Shown here in pieces: positions 20,734-33,297 of a stretch of DNA of 64,000 bases. The stretch spans positions 8,758,001 to 8,822,000 of the forward strand of contig NZ_CP085173.1 of assembly GCF_020616555.1 (NCBI RefSeq), written 5' to 3'. Under the pieces are notes generated by a model. It saw nothing but the letters and a program-made list of their open reading frames with translations. It was not told the origin of the DNA and searched no databases. Each line of letters opens with the position of its first letter. The stretch's first letter is position 1. Position numbers and translations under genes: made by a program. This DNA comes from Streptomyces longhuiensis (GTDB taxonomy: Bacteria; Actinomycetota; Actinomycetes; Streptomycetales; Streptomycetaceae).

Positions 20734-21006
20734 TTACCGCCCGCTGAGGGCGGCGACCGCGACCGCGGGTGCCGCGAGCGGCGGGGCGGCCATCGGCGGA
20801 TGCTCCACGCTGGGGCGGAGATAGCGCTCGGCCGCGTCGGCGGCCTCCCGCCCGCAGCGTTTCCCCATCAGCACGCACAGCGTGTAGGCCGTGTCCTCGA
20901 AGTGGGCCCGCACCTGGCGGTCGGCGGGTGCCGCGAGCCGTAGGCGTTCCCATGCGCGGTACTGCGCCAGATGACTGGCGACTTCGGTTTTGGTAGGTAG
21001 CAACAT
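20734..21006 (-). CDS. DUF5133-like small protein
   Basis: The 90-residue protein begins MLLPTKTEVASHLAQYRAWE and contains FEDTAYTLCVLMGKR, the conserved core of DUF5133, a small helical family abundant in Streptomyces with no known function. A typical member ends shortly after the xxYTLCVxxG segment; this one adds an Ala/Pro-rich tail. An in-frame GTG at 21018 is an alternative start. It lies between glgE and the divergent ATPase gene. Confidence 0.7.
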   Translation of the reverse strand: MLLPTKTEVASHLAQYRAWERLRLAAPADRQVRAHFEDTAYTLCVLMGKRCGREAADAAERYLRPSVEHPPMAAPPLAAPAVAVAALSGR

Positions 21007-21076
21007 GTCGCTGTTCACTTCCCACTCTTGGAGCGCACGGTGCACCGGGTCGGTGCGCGGGGGCCGTGCACGGAGA

Positions 21077-21117
21077 GGTACCGAACCATTACGCCGATCG
21101 GTACCCCGTCCTATGGT
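21077..21117 (+). promoter_or_regulatory. Promoter with flanking inverted repeat upstream of RsbW-like gene
   Basis: The 304 bases from 21007 to 21310 hold no convincing gene. GGTACCGA (21077-21084) and TCGGTACC (21098-21105) are perfect inverted arms around 13 bases. TTACGC (21089-21094) and TATGGT (21112-21117) are 17 bases apart and could be the -35 and -10 boxes. A repressor bound to the repeat would cover the -35 box. Confidence 0.45.
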
Positions 21118-21310
21118 GCATTTGGCGGCACTTCCCGTCCTGTTGGAGCTTCAACGACAGCGGAAACGGTTCCTCGAGTTGCACGAATGGAGTAGCGATC
21201 TCATTCTGGGGCTGACTCAGGAGCGATCAGTGCTCACGCTACGTGTTCGGGGTACGGCCCGTGGGGGGCGGACAACGAGCGGGAGCTTCGCCGGTGAGGA
21301 GCCGAAGACG

Positions 21311-21886
21311 ATGAATACCGCAGTGCCCTGCTACTACCACCTCGATGTCGAGGTCAGCTCAGAGCGTGTCTCACAGGTCAGGCGCATTCTGGCCGCCCAC
21401 CTCCGGTACTGGAAGCTGGACATTCTCGTCGACCCCGTCTGCCGCGGCGTCGAGGTGCTGCTTCACACGATCGACGAGCACGCCACGGACAAGAACACCA
21501 CCGTTGAGATGTGGTGGAACGGCCAGCACCTGATCACCGCGGTGTCCGACCACGAGCGTGACCTGCCGGGCCCCCACTACGCCCCCCAGGGATGCCTCGC
21601 GGAGATCGCCGCGTTGAGCGACGGCTGGGGCGGCTGCGCCACGGCAACGGGAAAGATCATCTGGTTCTCCCGCCGTGCCCGCCTCGGCGAGCGCGCCCCG
21701 CTGGTCCCCGTCGGCCCCGCGCCGCGCATCAGCGAGGCGCTCGAGATGCCGCGCGAGGTGCCGGTCCCGGCGTTTGCGGGCTCAGCGGTCACGGATCCGC
21801 TCGTGGCCGCCGCCCCGGCGGCCCGTGCGCGCGGGCCCGAACTGTCCGTCCCACGCAGGGTGGTACGCCCGACGCCGGTGATGTGA
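21311..21886 (+). CDS. RsbW/SpoIIAB-like HATPase-domain regulatory protein
   Basis: The 191-residue protein has a GHKL ATPase fold of the anti-sigma or serine-kinase type found in large numbers in Streptomyces. The start of the domain reads SQVRRILAAHLRYWKLDILVDPVCRGVEVLLHTIDEHA. In canonical members the N-box helix reads ELLTNVxxHA; here the usual Asn is replaced (VLLHTIDEHA), so ATP and Mg binding may be altered. HERDLP and the GWGGCATATGKIIWF block complete the domain. A proline/alanine-rich tail of 60 residues follows. The ATG at 21311 is preceded by GAGGAG. It lies divergent to DUF5133 and near glgE, an arrangement that may be conserved, but its partner is unknown. Confidence 0.8.
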   Translation: MNTAVPCYYHLDVEVSSERVSQVRRILAAHLRYWKLDILVDPVCRGVEVLLHTIDEHATDKNTTVEMWWNGQHLITAVSDHERDLPGPHYAPQGCLAEIAALSDGWGGCATATGKIIWFSRRARLGERAPLVPVGPAPRISEALEMPREVPVPAFAGSAVTDPLVAAAPAARARGPELSVPRRVVRPTPVM

Positions 21887-22058
21887 CATCAGCACCGCGC
21901 TCCGCCCGGAGCGTGTCGCACCGGGCCGCGGTCTGCTTCGGCAGCCGCGGCCCGGCGGCGTGCCAGGACGGCGGCACACGAGGGCCGGGCGCGCGGCAGA
22001 CGGGGCGCGGACGGCGCGGTGACGACATCGACTACAAGATCATCCGTACGGTGGCCGG

Positions 22059-24188
<2,130 letters not shown>

Positions 24189-24194
24189 ACGCGC

Positions 24195-24232
24195 CGTCCG
24201 GTGGGCCGGTTCCGTGACCGGCCCACCGGACG
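24195..24232. terminator. Bidirectional hairpin terminator, 16-bp perfect stem
   Basis: CGTCCGGTGGGCCGGT (24195-24210) pairs perfectly with 24217-24232 around a six-base loop. It separates the convergent glgX and mannosidase genes. Confidence 0.85.
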
Positions 24233-24240
24233 ACACCAGC

Positions 24241-27200
24241 TCAGGCCCGCTTCAGACGCAGCGTCACCAGTTCGAAGGGGCGCAGCGTCAGCGTGATCCG
24301 GTCGCCGTCGCGCTCCGGGTCCGCCGCGTCGGCGAGCGGACGCTCGAGGAGGTCCGTCGCCGCCGAGGCAGCGATCCCGAAGCCCGCCGTGAGCGTGGTG
24401 CGCACCCGTCCGCCGCGGGACTCGTGGAAGCGGACCACCACGTCGCCGCTGCCGTCGTCGGCCAGCTTGACCGCCGTCACCACCACCGCGTCATCGTCGA
24501 CGCCCACCAGCGGAGCGACCTCTCCGGAGCCGGTCACGCGCCGCTCCGGCAGGTTGATCCGGTAGCCCTCGCGGACCGCGTCGCCGATGGCCGCGCCCGG
24601 CACCAGCGCGTGCCGGAAACGGTGCACACCCTGGTCGGTCTCGGGGTCGGGGAAGCGCGGCGCGCGCAGCAGCGAGACACGGACGGTGGTCGTCGTGCCC
24701 GAGTCGCTGTCCCGCACGGTCCGCGTCACGTCGTGGCCGTACGTCGAGTCGTTCACGAGCGAGACGCCCCAGCCGGGCTCCTCGAAGTGTACGAACCGGT
24801 GGTTGCACGCCTCGAACTTGGCGGCCTCCCAGCTGGTGTTGGTGTGCGTGGGCCGGTGGAAATGCCCGAACTGCGTCTCGGACGCGTACCGCTCGGCGTG
24901 GATGTCCAGCGGGAACGCCAGCTTCAGGAACTTCTCCGTCTCGTGCCAGTCGACCTCCGTGTCGATCCCGAGTCGCCGCTCACCGGCCGCCAGCGAGAGG
25001 ACCTGGGTGACACGCGAGTCGCCGAAGGTGCGCACGACCCGCACCGAGGCACCCTCGCCCGGAGCCACCTCGTCGGCGTCCACCAGGTCGGTCACCGTGT
25101 TGCGGTAGAACTCGTCGACGTCCCACGCGTCCCACATGTTCGGGAAGTCCGGGTGGATCTGGAGCAGGTTCGCGGCCCGGCCCGGCGCCACGGTCTCGCG
25201 GCCCGCGACGAGGTCGTACGCGGACACGACCAGCCCCCGGGCGTCGACCTCCACCCTCAACAGCCCGTTCTCCAGGACGAATCCGCCCGCCGCGCGCGAA
25301 GCGATCGCGGCCTCGCCCTCGACGACCGGGGTGCGGGCGCCGCCCGCGGGCACGCCGTCGCGGGTGTGCGGCGCCGAGTTGAAGACGAGCGTTCCCGAGC
25401 CCTCACCGGCCAGCGCGCGCTGGGCCGCGCCGATGATGCCGTTCAGCTCCTCGGCGACCCGCTCGTACGTCCTGCGCGCCTCGCGGTGCACCCAGGCGAT
25501 CGACGAGCCGGGCAGGATGTCGTGGAACTGGTGCAGCAGCACCGTCTTCCAGATCCGGTCCAACTCCTCGTAGGGGTAAGGGAATCCCGCCCGCACCGCC
25601 GCGGTCGCCGCCCACAGCTCGGCCTCGCGCAGGAGGTGCTCGCTGCGCCGGTTGCCCTGCTTCGTCCTGGCCTGGCTGGTGAGTGTGGCGCGGTGGAGTT
25701 CGAGGTAGAGCTCACCGACCCAGACCGGCGGGTTCGGGTACTCCGCCTCCGCCTTCTCGAAGAACTCCTCCGGCGTCTCCCACACCACCTGCGCGGACCC
25801 TTCGAGGTCACGAAGGCGGGCCGCCTTGGCGACCATCTCGCGGGTCGTGCCGCCGCCCCCGTCACCCCAACCGGTCGGCGCGAGCGAGTGCCGGGCGACC
25901 CCCTTGTCCTTGAAGTTCTTCGCCGCGTGGGCGATCTCGCTGCCCTTCATGGAGCAGTTGTAGGTGTCCACGGGCGGGAAGTGCGTGAAGATCCGGGTGC
26001 CGTCGATGCCCTCCCACTGGAACGTGTGGTGGGGGAACTTGTTGGTCTGCGACCACGAAATCTTCTGCGTGAGCAGCCACTTGGAGCCCGCGGCCTTGAT
26101 GATCTGAGGCAGCCCCGCGGCGAACCCGAAGGTGTCGGGCAGCCACGCCTCGTCGTTCTCGATGCCGAACTCGTCGAGGAAGAACCGCTTGCCGTGCACG
26201 AACTGACGGGCCATCGCCTCCGAGCCCGGCATGTTGGTGTCGGACTCCACCCACATGCCGCCCGCCGGCACGAACCGGCCGTCGGCGACCGCCTTCTTCA
26301 CCCGCGCCCACACCTCGGGCCGGTGCTCCTTGACCCAGGCCCACTGCTGGGCCTGCGACATCGCGAAGACGAAGTCGGGCTCGTCCTCCAGGAGCGCCGT
26401 CATGTTGGACGTGGTCCGCGCCACCTTGCGTACCGTCTCGCGCAGCGGCCACAGCCACGCCGAGTCGATGTGCGCGTGGCCGACGGCGCTGATGCGGTGC
26501 GCCGACGGGACCGCGGGCGCCGACAGGACGTCCGTCAGCCGTTCGCGGGCGGCGGCCGCCGTGCCGTTCACGTCCTGGAGGTCGACCGCGTCCAGGGCGC
26601 GCTCGACGGCGCGCAGGATGTCGTAGCGCCGCGCGGACTCCACCGGCAGCTCGGCCATCAGCTCGCCGAGCACTTCGAGATCGATGACGAGCTGCCACAC
26701 GGTCTCGTCCAGGACCGCGAGATCCATCCGCGCCAGCGTGTACTGCGGCTCGCTGCCCGCGGTCTCCTTGTCGCCCAACTGCGTGGGCAGGAAGGGGTGG
26801 TAGTCGAGAATGACCGGGTTGGACGCCGCCTCGATGTGCAGGTGGACCTCCTCGCCGCCCTCCACCGGGGCGCCGACGCGCACCCACTGGTTGCGCGGAT
26901 TGAGCCCCTTCACCGGGGTGCCGTCCGGACGGTAGACCAGGCCCTCGCACTGGAAGCCGGGCATGTTCTCGTCGAAGCCCAGGTCGAGGATCGCCTCGAC
27001 GGTCCGGCCCGCCCAGGCCTCGGGCACGGTCCCCGTCACGCGGAACCAGCAGGTGGCCCACGGAGCGCCCCAGCGCGCGCCCACCGCGATCGGCTCGGGC
27101 GTCGCCGCGAGCCCTTCGGCGACCGGCACCGGCTCGCCCGGCGCGTTCCACACCGCGACCTCCAGCGGCACGGACTCGGGATACACGGCGGGTCGGATGC

Positions 27201-27255
27201 GCTCGTCGAGGACGCGCTTGAGACGGGCTTCGACCAGGGTGCGGTCGTCATGCAT
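24241..27255 (-). CDS. GH38 alpha-mannosidase
   Basis: The 1004-residue enzyme removes alpha-linked mannose. The GH38 zinc-binding motif GHAHIDSAWLWP, the nucleophile region EAWLPDTFGFAAGLPQI, and the MWVESDTNMPG segment are all visible, followed by the middle helical domain and C-terminal beta domains. No signal peptide is present, so it should work in the cytoplasm on imported mannosides. GGAGTAC precedes the ATG. It is the last gene of the minus-strand cluster with a clan GH-A hydrolase and an ABC sugar importer, controlled by the divergent LacI protein. Confidence 0.95.
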   Translation of the reverse strand: MHDDRTLVEARLKRVLDERIRPAVYPESVPLEVAVWNAPGEPVPVAEGLAATPEPIAVGARWGAPWATCWFRVTGTVPEAWAGRTVEAILDLGFDENMPGFQCEGLVYRPDGTPVKGLNPRNQWVRVGAPVEGGEEVHLHIEAASNPVILDYHPFLPTQLGDKETAGSEPQYTLARMDLAVLDETVWQLVIDLEVLGELMAELPVESARRYDILRAVERALDAVDLQDVNGTAAAARERLTDVLSAPAVPSAHRISAVGHAHIDSAWLWPLRETVRKVARTTSNMTALLEDEPDFVFAMSQAQQWAWVKEHRPEVWARVKKAVADGRFVPAGGMWVESDTNMPGSEAMARQFVHGKRFFLDEFGIENDEAWLPDTFGFAAGLPQIIKAAGSKWLLTQKISWSQTNKFPHHTFQWEGIDGTRIFTHFPPVDTYNCSMKGSEIAHAAKNFKDKGVARHSLAPTGWGDGGGGTTREMVAKAARLRDLEGSAQVVWETPEEFFEKAEAEYPNPPVWVGELYLELHRATLTSQARTKQGNRRSEHLLREAELWAATAAVRAGFPYPYEELDRIWKTVLLHQFHDILPGSSIAWVHREARRTYERVAEELNGIIGAAQRALAGEGSGTLVFNSAPHTRDGVPAGGARTPVVEGEAAIASRAAGGFVLENGLLRVEVDARGLVVSAYDLVAGRETVAPGRAANLLQIHPDFPNMWDAWDVDEFYRNTVTDLVDADEVAPGEGASVRVVRTFGDSRVTQVLSLAAGERRLGIDTEVDWHETEKFLKLAFPLDIHAERYASETQFGHFHRPTHTNTSWEAAKFEACNHRFVHFEEPGWGVSLVNDSTYGHDVTRTVRDSDSGTTTTVRVSLLRAPRFPDPETDQGVHRFRHALVPGAAIGDAVREGYRINLPERRVTGSGEVAPLVGVDDDAVVVTAVKLADDGSGDVVVRFHESRGGRVRTTLTAGFGIAASAATDLLERPLADAADPERDGDRITLTLRPFELVTLRLKRA

Positions 27256-27375
27256 GAGGGGTACTCCGTAAGGTCCGGGGTGCGGGTGGTTACCAGGCGG
27301 GGAGCGGACGGGACGCTGTACAACTCCCCGACGCGGCGCACCTCGAATCGTGCGGTCCGCATCGAGGACGATCCA
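27256..27375 (-). other. Spacer with nested inverted repeat between the two hydrolase genes
   Basis: CCTCGA (27341-27346) and TCGAGG (27362-27367) flank TGCGG/CCGCA (27351-27361). The element could be a weak terminator or processing hairpin that lowers expression of the mannosidase relative to the upstream genes. Confidence 0.3.
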
Positions 27376-28647
27376 TTACGGCGCCGTGCCGACGGTCCGC
27401 GTGACATGGTCCGGTGCGACCACTTCGGTGATGCCGCGCGCCGCCAGGTGTTCCTTGTCGTCGGCGCGGTTCGCGAGGACCGTGGTGGGCCGGACCCCGT
27501 CGGCGGTGAGCCGGGCGAAGGCCTCGAAGACGGCGCCGCCGGGGGCGCATACCGAGCGGCGCGGGGCGGCCTCGTCGTCACCGGCGTCGACGACGAGCGC
27601 GGTGGTGCGGGGCGCGGGTGGACGGGGACGGGCGCGCCGGTCCGCGACGATGCGGGCGAGAGCCTTCGCTGCGGGCTTGGGCTGCCGCTCGCTCGTCAAC
27701 AGGCCGAGGCTGTACTCGAGTTCGGGGAAGTCGGCGAGGTCACGGCTGACGTCGTGCGAGCACCACCAGGTCACGCCCCACAGGTCGGGACAGTCGAGGG
27801 CGTTCTCGACGGTCGCCTCGGTGAAGTGCGCCGCGTGCTCGGCCGGGACCAGGGGCGCCGGCGCGCCGACCTCCTGGAGCCAGACAGGGCGGTGCGGATC
27901 GCCGGCCCAGGCCTTGGACAGCTCGACGAGATACGCGGCATGGTGCTCGGTCGCCGTCCCGGTGCGGCCGTGGCGCTGCGCCGTACCGTTGAACACCCAC
28001 GAATGCACCGCGGTGAGCGCACCGAGCCGCGCGGAGTGCGCGGGCGTGAACGGCTGGTCGTCCTGATACCAGGCGGCGTCGTACGAGGCGTGCAGATGGG
28101 TTCGCCCCGGCGCTCCCTCCTCGCACGCGGCGAGCACCCGACGCAGCCAACTCCCGGCCTGCTCCGGCGTGATGCGGTCCGGGTCGGGGTGCGGGCCCGC
28201 CGCGAACTGGTTGACCTCGTTGCCGATCGTCATGCCGATGAAGTTGGGCCGGTCGGCGAGCGCCCCTGCGAGGGTGCGCAGATACGCCTCCTGGCCGTCG
28301 ACCACATCGGGGTCGGTGAAGAGGTTGCGCCGGTGCCACGTCTGCGTCCACGCGGGCAGGAAGTCGAAGCTGGACAGGTGCCCCTGCAGACCGTCCACGT
28401 TCACGTCGAGCCCGCGCTCGGCCGCCGCGTCGGCGAGCTGGACGAGCTGCTCGACGGCGCGTGGACGGATCAGGGTGCGGTTGGGCTGGAAGTAGGGCCA
28501 CAGCGGGAACACCCGGATGTGGTCGAGGCCCAGCGCGGCGATCGAGTCGAGATCGGCGCGCACGGCGTCCAGGTCGAAGTCGAGCCAGTGGTGGAACCAC
28601 CCTTGGCTGGGGGTGTAGTTGACGCCGAAGCGCACGGCAGAGGTCAT
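27376..28647 (-). CDS. Clan GH-A glycoside hydrolase (GH5-like, mannosidase candidate)
   Basis: The 423-residue protein is a (beta/alpha)8 hydrolase that begins MTSAVRFGVNYTPSQGWFHHW. The acid/base Glu is in IGNEVNQF and the nucleophile Glu in PVWLQEVGAP, the two conserved positions of clan GH-A. It lacks a signal peptide, which suggests an intracellular exo-enzyme such as a beta-mannosidase or beta-glucosidase acting on short oligosaccharides. AGGAC lies before the ATG. Its place between a GH38 mannosidase and an ABC importer suggests a mannose-containing substrate. The exact GH family and bond specificity are not settled. Confidence 0.8.
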   Translation of the reverse strand: MTSAVRFGVNYTPSQGWFHHWLDFDLDAVRADLDSIAALGLDHIRVFPLWPYFQPNRTLIRPRAVEQLVQLADAAAERGLDVNVDGLQGHLSSFDFLPAWTQTWHRRNLFTDPDVVDGQEAYLRTLAGALADRPNFIGMTIGNEVNQFAAGPHPDPDRITPEQAGSWLRRVLAACEEGAPGRTHLHASYDAAWYQDDQPFTPAHSARLGALTAVHSWVFNGTAQRHGRTGTATEHHAAYLVELSKAWAGDPHRPVWLQEVGAPAPLVPAEHAAHFTEATVENALDCPDLWGVTWWCSHDVSRDLADFPELEYSLGLLTSERQPKPAAKALARIVADRRARPRPPAPRTTALVVDAGDDEAAPRRSVCAPGGAVFEAFARLTADGVRPTTVLANRADDKEHLAARGITEVVAPDHVTRTVGTAP

Positions 28648-28709
28648 GCGGAGTCCTGGTTCTTCGGTACGTGGGGGGCTTCGGTGATGAGATGTCCGCG
28701 GTACGGGCG

Positions 28710-29626
<917 letters not shown>

Positions 29627-29630
<4 letters not shown>

Positions 29631-30598
29631 GCGTCCTCCTTCCGGTCGGCGCGGAGCACGAGCAGCATGAGCGCGACGGTGACGACGAAGACGACGACGG
29701 AGATCGCCGACGCGTAGCCGACGCGGCCGGTCAGGCCCGTGCCGGTGCGCTGCACGAGCATCACGAGTGTGGTGTCCTCGCCCGCGGGACCACCGTTCGG
29801 ACCCGCCATCAGGTAGACCTCGGAGAACACCTTGAAGGCGGCGACCGAGGAGAGCGCGGCGACCAGGACCATGGTGGAGCGCACGGCGGGCACGGTGACG
29901 GTGAAGAAGCGGCGCACCGCGCCCGCACCGTCCACCGAGGCGGCCTCGTGCAGCTCGCGCGGCACGTTGGCCAGCGCCGCCAGATAAATGATCATGTAGT
30001 AGCCGAGGCCCTTCCAGACCGTGACGGCCATGGCGCTCAGCAGGAGCAGCCACTGGTCGCTGAGGAAGCCGACCCTGCCGATGCCCACGGCTTCGAGCAG
30101 TGAGTTCACCAGGCCGCGCTCGTCCAGCATCCACACCCAGATGAGGCCGACCACGACGATGGACGCGACCACCGGCGTGTAGAAGGCCGACCGGAAGAAG
30201 GTGATGCCCGGGATGTTCTTCTGGACGAGGAGGGCGAGCAGCAGCGGAAGGAGTACGAGGGCGGGGACGACCCCGACCATGTACAGCACGCTGTTGCGCA
30301 GCCCCGTCCAGAACATGTCGTCGTGCAGCAGCTCCCGGAAGTTGGCCAGGCCCACGAACTCGCCGGGGATCAGGGTCCGCCGGTCGGTGAAGGAGTTGAC
30401 CACGGTGGAGACGAACGGATAAAGGATGAAGACGGCGACGACCAGCAGCCCGGGGGCGGCGAACAGCCAGGGGCTGGTGGGCAGATGGCGCCTGACGCGG
30501 GAGGCGGGCCGCTCGCCCGAGGTCTTCGCGGGTCGCGTCACCTCTGTGTTCGCCGAGGTCTCGGCGGCGGTCCTCACGGTCGGAAGGGGACTCGTCAT
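29627..30598 (-). CDS. Carbohydrate ABC transporter permease, MalF type
   Basis: The 323-residue permease has six membrane segments after a 40-residue cytoplasmic N-terminus, and the CUT1 coupling loop ELHEAASVDGAGAVRRFFTVTVPAVR. GGAGCC lies upstream of the ATG. It lies 18 bases after the solute-binding gene and overlaps the next permease. The overall cluster is lipoprotein, MalF, MalG, clan GH-A hydrolase, GH38. Confidence 0.93.
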
Positions 30599-30616
30599 GA
30601 TGTACGGCTCCGGAGC

Positions 30617-31906
30617 TCAGCCCTGCTGCTGGAGCAGCCGGTCGCAGGCCTTGACAGCGTTGTCAAGAGCGGTCTTGGGACTCTCCTTGCCCTGGAGGGC
30701 CTTGGCGACGGAGTTCCGCAGCTCGGTCTTCATCTGCTCGCTGAACAGGACCGGCGTGTAGTTGACCGCGGACTTCAGGGAGTCGGCCGCGGCGATCCGC
30801 ACCCGCGTCTCGTCCGAGCCGTCCTGCTTCGTGAAGTACGGGTCGTCCAGAGAGCCGGCGGTGCTCGGGAAGATGGCGACCTTCTTGGCGAACTCCATCT
30901 GGTGCTGCGCGTCGGTGACGTAGTGCGCGAAGGCCACGGCCGCGGGCTTCTGCTTGGTGCGCGAGTTCACCATCACGCCCATCACGTACATGTTCACCTT
31001 GCCGGTGCTGGTGATCTGGTCCGTGATCCCGATGTTCTTGTAGAGGCTCGGCGCGTCCTTCTTGAACTTCGACAGGTCGAGCGCGCTGCCCGGGTTCATT
31101 GCCACGGCCCCGGTCAGGAACTTCTTGCCGGTCGACTCGGGCGTCGCGGTCAGGGCCTGCGGGTCGAGCGCCTTCGCGTCGTACAACTCCTTGTACTTCG
31201 TGAGGAGTTCGACACCCTTGGCGTCGTTGAACGCGAAGCCGGTGCCTTCCTTGTTCATGAGCGGGGCGCCGTAGCGGCCGAAGTCCTCGATGGTGGGGAC
31301 GTTGGCGAGCGTGGCCACCTTGCCCTTGCTCTTCTTCGCGAGCCGGAGCGCGTCGTCGAACAGCGCGTCGTACGTCTTCGGGGGCTTGGAGGCGTCGAGT
31401 CCGGCCTTCTTGAACAGGCCCTTGTTGTAGAACAGCGGCCCGGTGTTGAGGTACCAGGGGAAGGCGTACGTGCCGTCCGTGCCCGGTATCTGGTGGCTCG
31501 CCCAGGCGCCCGGCAGGTACTCCTTCTTGTACTTGGGCGCCGCCTTGTCGAGGTCGAGCGCGAGACCGGCCTTGGCGAGCGGGGCCACGAGGTCGGGGGA
31601 GACGTTGACGACGTCGGGCAGCGTGCCGCCGGCGGCGTCCGCGCTGATCTTGTCGGCGTAGCCCTCGCCGGGCTGGTCGATCCACTTCACATGGGTGCCG
31701 GGGTACTTCTTCTCGAAGTCCTTGACCAGGCCGTCGAAGTACGGCTTGAAGTTGGCCCTGAGATTCCACGTCTGGAACGTGATGTTGCCTTGGATCTTGC
31801 CCGAGGCGTCCGTCGAGCCGCTGTCGTCACCCCCGGAGCCGCACGCGCTCAGCGGCAGGACGACAGCGATGGCGGCGGCGGCTAGTGCTCTGCGAGAGAT
31901 GGGCAC
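30617..31906 (-). CDS. Family-1 sugar-binding lipoprotein of ABC importer
   Basis: The 429-residue protein begins VPISRRALAAAAIAVVLPLSAC, a lipoprotein signal with lipobox LSAC. The mature part is a SBP_bac_1 domain, with ITFQTWNLRANFKPYFDGLVKDFEKKYPG and PWYLNTGPLFYNKGLFKKAGL blocks. It captures an oligosaccharide outside the cell. The GTG start has GGAG about ten bases upstream. It is the first gene of the operon and is divergent from the LacI regulator, with an inverted repeat between them. Confidence 0.93.
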   Translation of the reverse strand: MPISRRALAAAAIAVVLPLSACGSGGDDSGSTDASGKIQGNITFQTWNLRANFKPYFDGLVKDFEKKYPGTHVKWIDQPGEGYADKISADAAGGTLPDVVNVSPDLVAPLAKAGLALDLDKAAPKYKKEYLPGAWASHQIPGTDGTYAFPWYLNTGPLFYNKGLFKKAGLDASKPPKTYDALFDDALRLAKKSKGKVATLANVPTIEDFGRYGAPLMNKEGTGFAFNDAKGVELLTKYKELYDAKALDPQALTATPESTGKKFLTGAVAMNPGSALDLSKFKKDAPSLYKNIGITDQITSTGKVNMYVMGVMVNSRTKQKPAAVAFAHYVTDAQHQMEFAKKVAIFPSTAGSLDDPYFTKQDGSDETRVRIAAADSLKSAVNYTPVLFSEQMKTELRNSVAKALQGKESPKTALDNAVKACDRLLQQQG

Positions 31907-32058
31907 GGTGACACGGCTCCTTTGCGGCGGCGTCGAATGTTGCCGTGCAGACCCTGCATTGCGATCACGGAAAAAGTCAATGCATTCTCGGAAACTTTTG
32001 TGAGACGCATCAAATAGTGGCAGGTCAGAGCGGTGGAGTAGACCTTTTGTGGCTCTGG

Positions 32059-32097
32059 ACTAATGCGCTTTAGGGTCTTGAACTCAAGCGCATTAGT
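32059..32097. promoter_or_regulatory. Paired operator for LacI-family regulator (12-bp inverted arms)
   Basis: ACTAATGCGCTT (32059-32070) and AAGCGCATTAGT (32086-32097) are perfect inverted arms with a 15-base spacer. Each arm is also part of an imperfect palindrome centred on GCGC, with centres 23 bp apart, so two LacI dimers or one tetramer could bind. The site lies between the divergent sugar-importer operon and the LacI gene. Confidence 0.65.
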
Positions 32098-32162
32098 GAC
32101 CGAGTCGCATGCGCTACGCTGGGCGCGGAACCCACCGGGGTTCCACGGGGAAAGGGGCAGCT

Positions 32163-33233
32163 GTGCCAGCCAAGCGGTCTCCCGCGCGCCGACCGACCAT
32201 GAAGGACATCGCGCTCAGGGCGGGTGTCTCGGAGAGCGCCGTGTCCTTCGCGCTCAACGACCGGCCAGGGGTCTCCGAGGTCACCCGCGACCGGGTGCGG
32301 CGGGTCGCCGAACAGCTCGGCTGGCGGCCCAGCACGGCGGCCCGCGCCCTGTCCGGCGAAGGAGCGGCGACGGTCGGTCTGGTCGTGGCCCGCCCGGCGG
32401 ACACGCTGGGCGTGGACTCGTTCTTCCTCCAGCTCATCTCGGGCATCCAGGAGGTCCTGGCGGAGCGTCACCTCGGCCTGCTGTTCCAGGTGGTGGAGGA
32501 CGTCGAGGCGGAGTGTGCCGTCTACCGGCGCTGGTGGGCCGAACACCGGGTGGACGGCGTGCTCGTCGTCGATCCCCGCACCGCCGACCCGCGCCCCGCC
32601 CTCCTCGACGAACTCGGGCTGCCCGCCGTGGTGATCGGCGGAGTCCCCGACGCGGAGCACCCCGGCATGTCGACGGTGTGGGCGGACGACGCCGGCGCGA
32701 TGGCGTCGGTCGTCGACGAGCTGTACGCGCTCGGGCACCGCCGCATCGTCCACATCGCCGGCCTGCCGGGCCTCGCGCACACAGAGCGGCGCATCCGCAC
32801 CCTGCGCGCCGAGGCGCAGCGGCGCGGACTGACCGAGGTGCGCTCCGTGACCACGGACTACTCGGACGCCGAGGGCGCCGCGGTCACGCGCCGCGTCATG
32901 GAGGGCGACACACCTCCGACCGCGCTCGTCTACGACAACGACGTGATGGCCGTCGCCGGAGTCGCCGCCGCCGGTGAGCTGGGGTTCTCGGTCCCCGGCG
33001 ACGTTTCCGTGGTGGCCTGGGAGGACTCGCCGCTGTGCCGCATGGTCAAGCCCTGGCTGTCGGCACTCTCCCGCGACACGGTCCAGTTCGGCCGCACCGC
33101 GGCCCAGGAACTGACGGCGCTCCTGGACGGCGGCCCGGCGCGGACGGTGCAGGTGCCGCTGCCGGGCCTGATCGAGCGCGACAGCACAGGGGCGGCGCGG
33201 GGCGCCGAGACCGGGGCGAGCGGGGGCAACTGA
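32163..33233 (+). CDS. LacI-family transcriptional regulator
   Basis: The 356-residue protein has the LacI helix-turn-helix and hinge near residues 11-65 (TMKDIALRAGVSESAVSFALNDRPGVSE and WRPSTAARALSG), followed by a periplasmic-binding-protein-like sensor domain. GTG at 32163 is preceded by AAAGGGG and is chosen; an upstream frame extension lacks a site. It most likely represses the divergent mannoside importer and hydrolase operon and itself through the inverted repeat at 32059-32097, and releases on binding a mannose-type sugar. Confidence 0.93.
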   Translation: MPAKRSPARRPTMKDIALRAGVSESAVSFALNDRPGVSEVTRDRVRRVAEQLGWRPSTAARALSGEGAATVGLVVARPADTLGVDSFFLQLISGIQEVLAERHLGLLFQVVEDVEAECAVYRRWWAEHRVDGVLVVDPRTADPRPALLDELGLPAVVIGGVPDAEHPGMSTVWADDAGAMASVVDELYALGHRRIVHIAGLPGLAHTERRIRTLRAEAQRRGLTEVRSVTTDYSDAEGAAVTRRVMEGDTPPTALVYDNDVMAVAGVAAAGELGFSVPGDVSVVAWEDSPLCRMVKPWLSALSRDTVQFGRTAAQELTALLDGGPARTVQVPLPGLIERDSTGAARGAETGASGGN

Positions 33234-33297
33234 CGCGCGGTCCATGCAGTTGCCGAGACCCCGTCACGGCATCCCGCTCACGCACCCGGCGCTCCCG

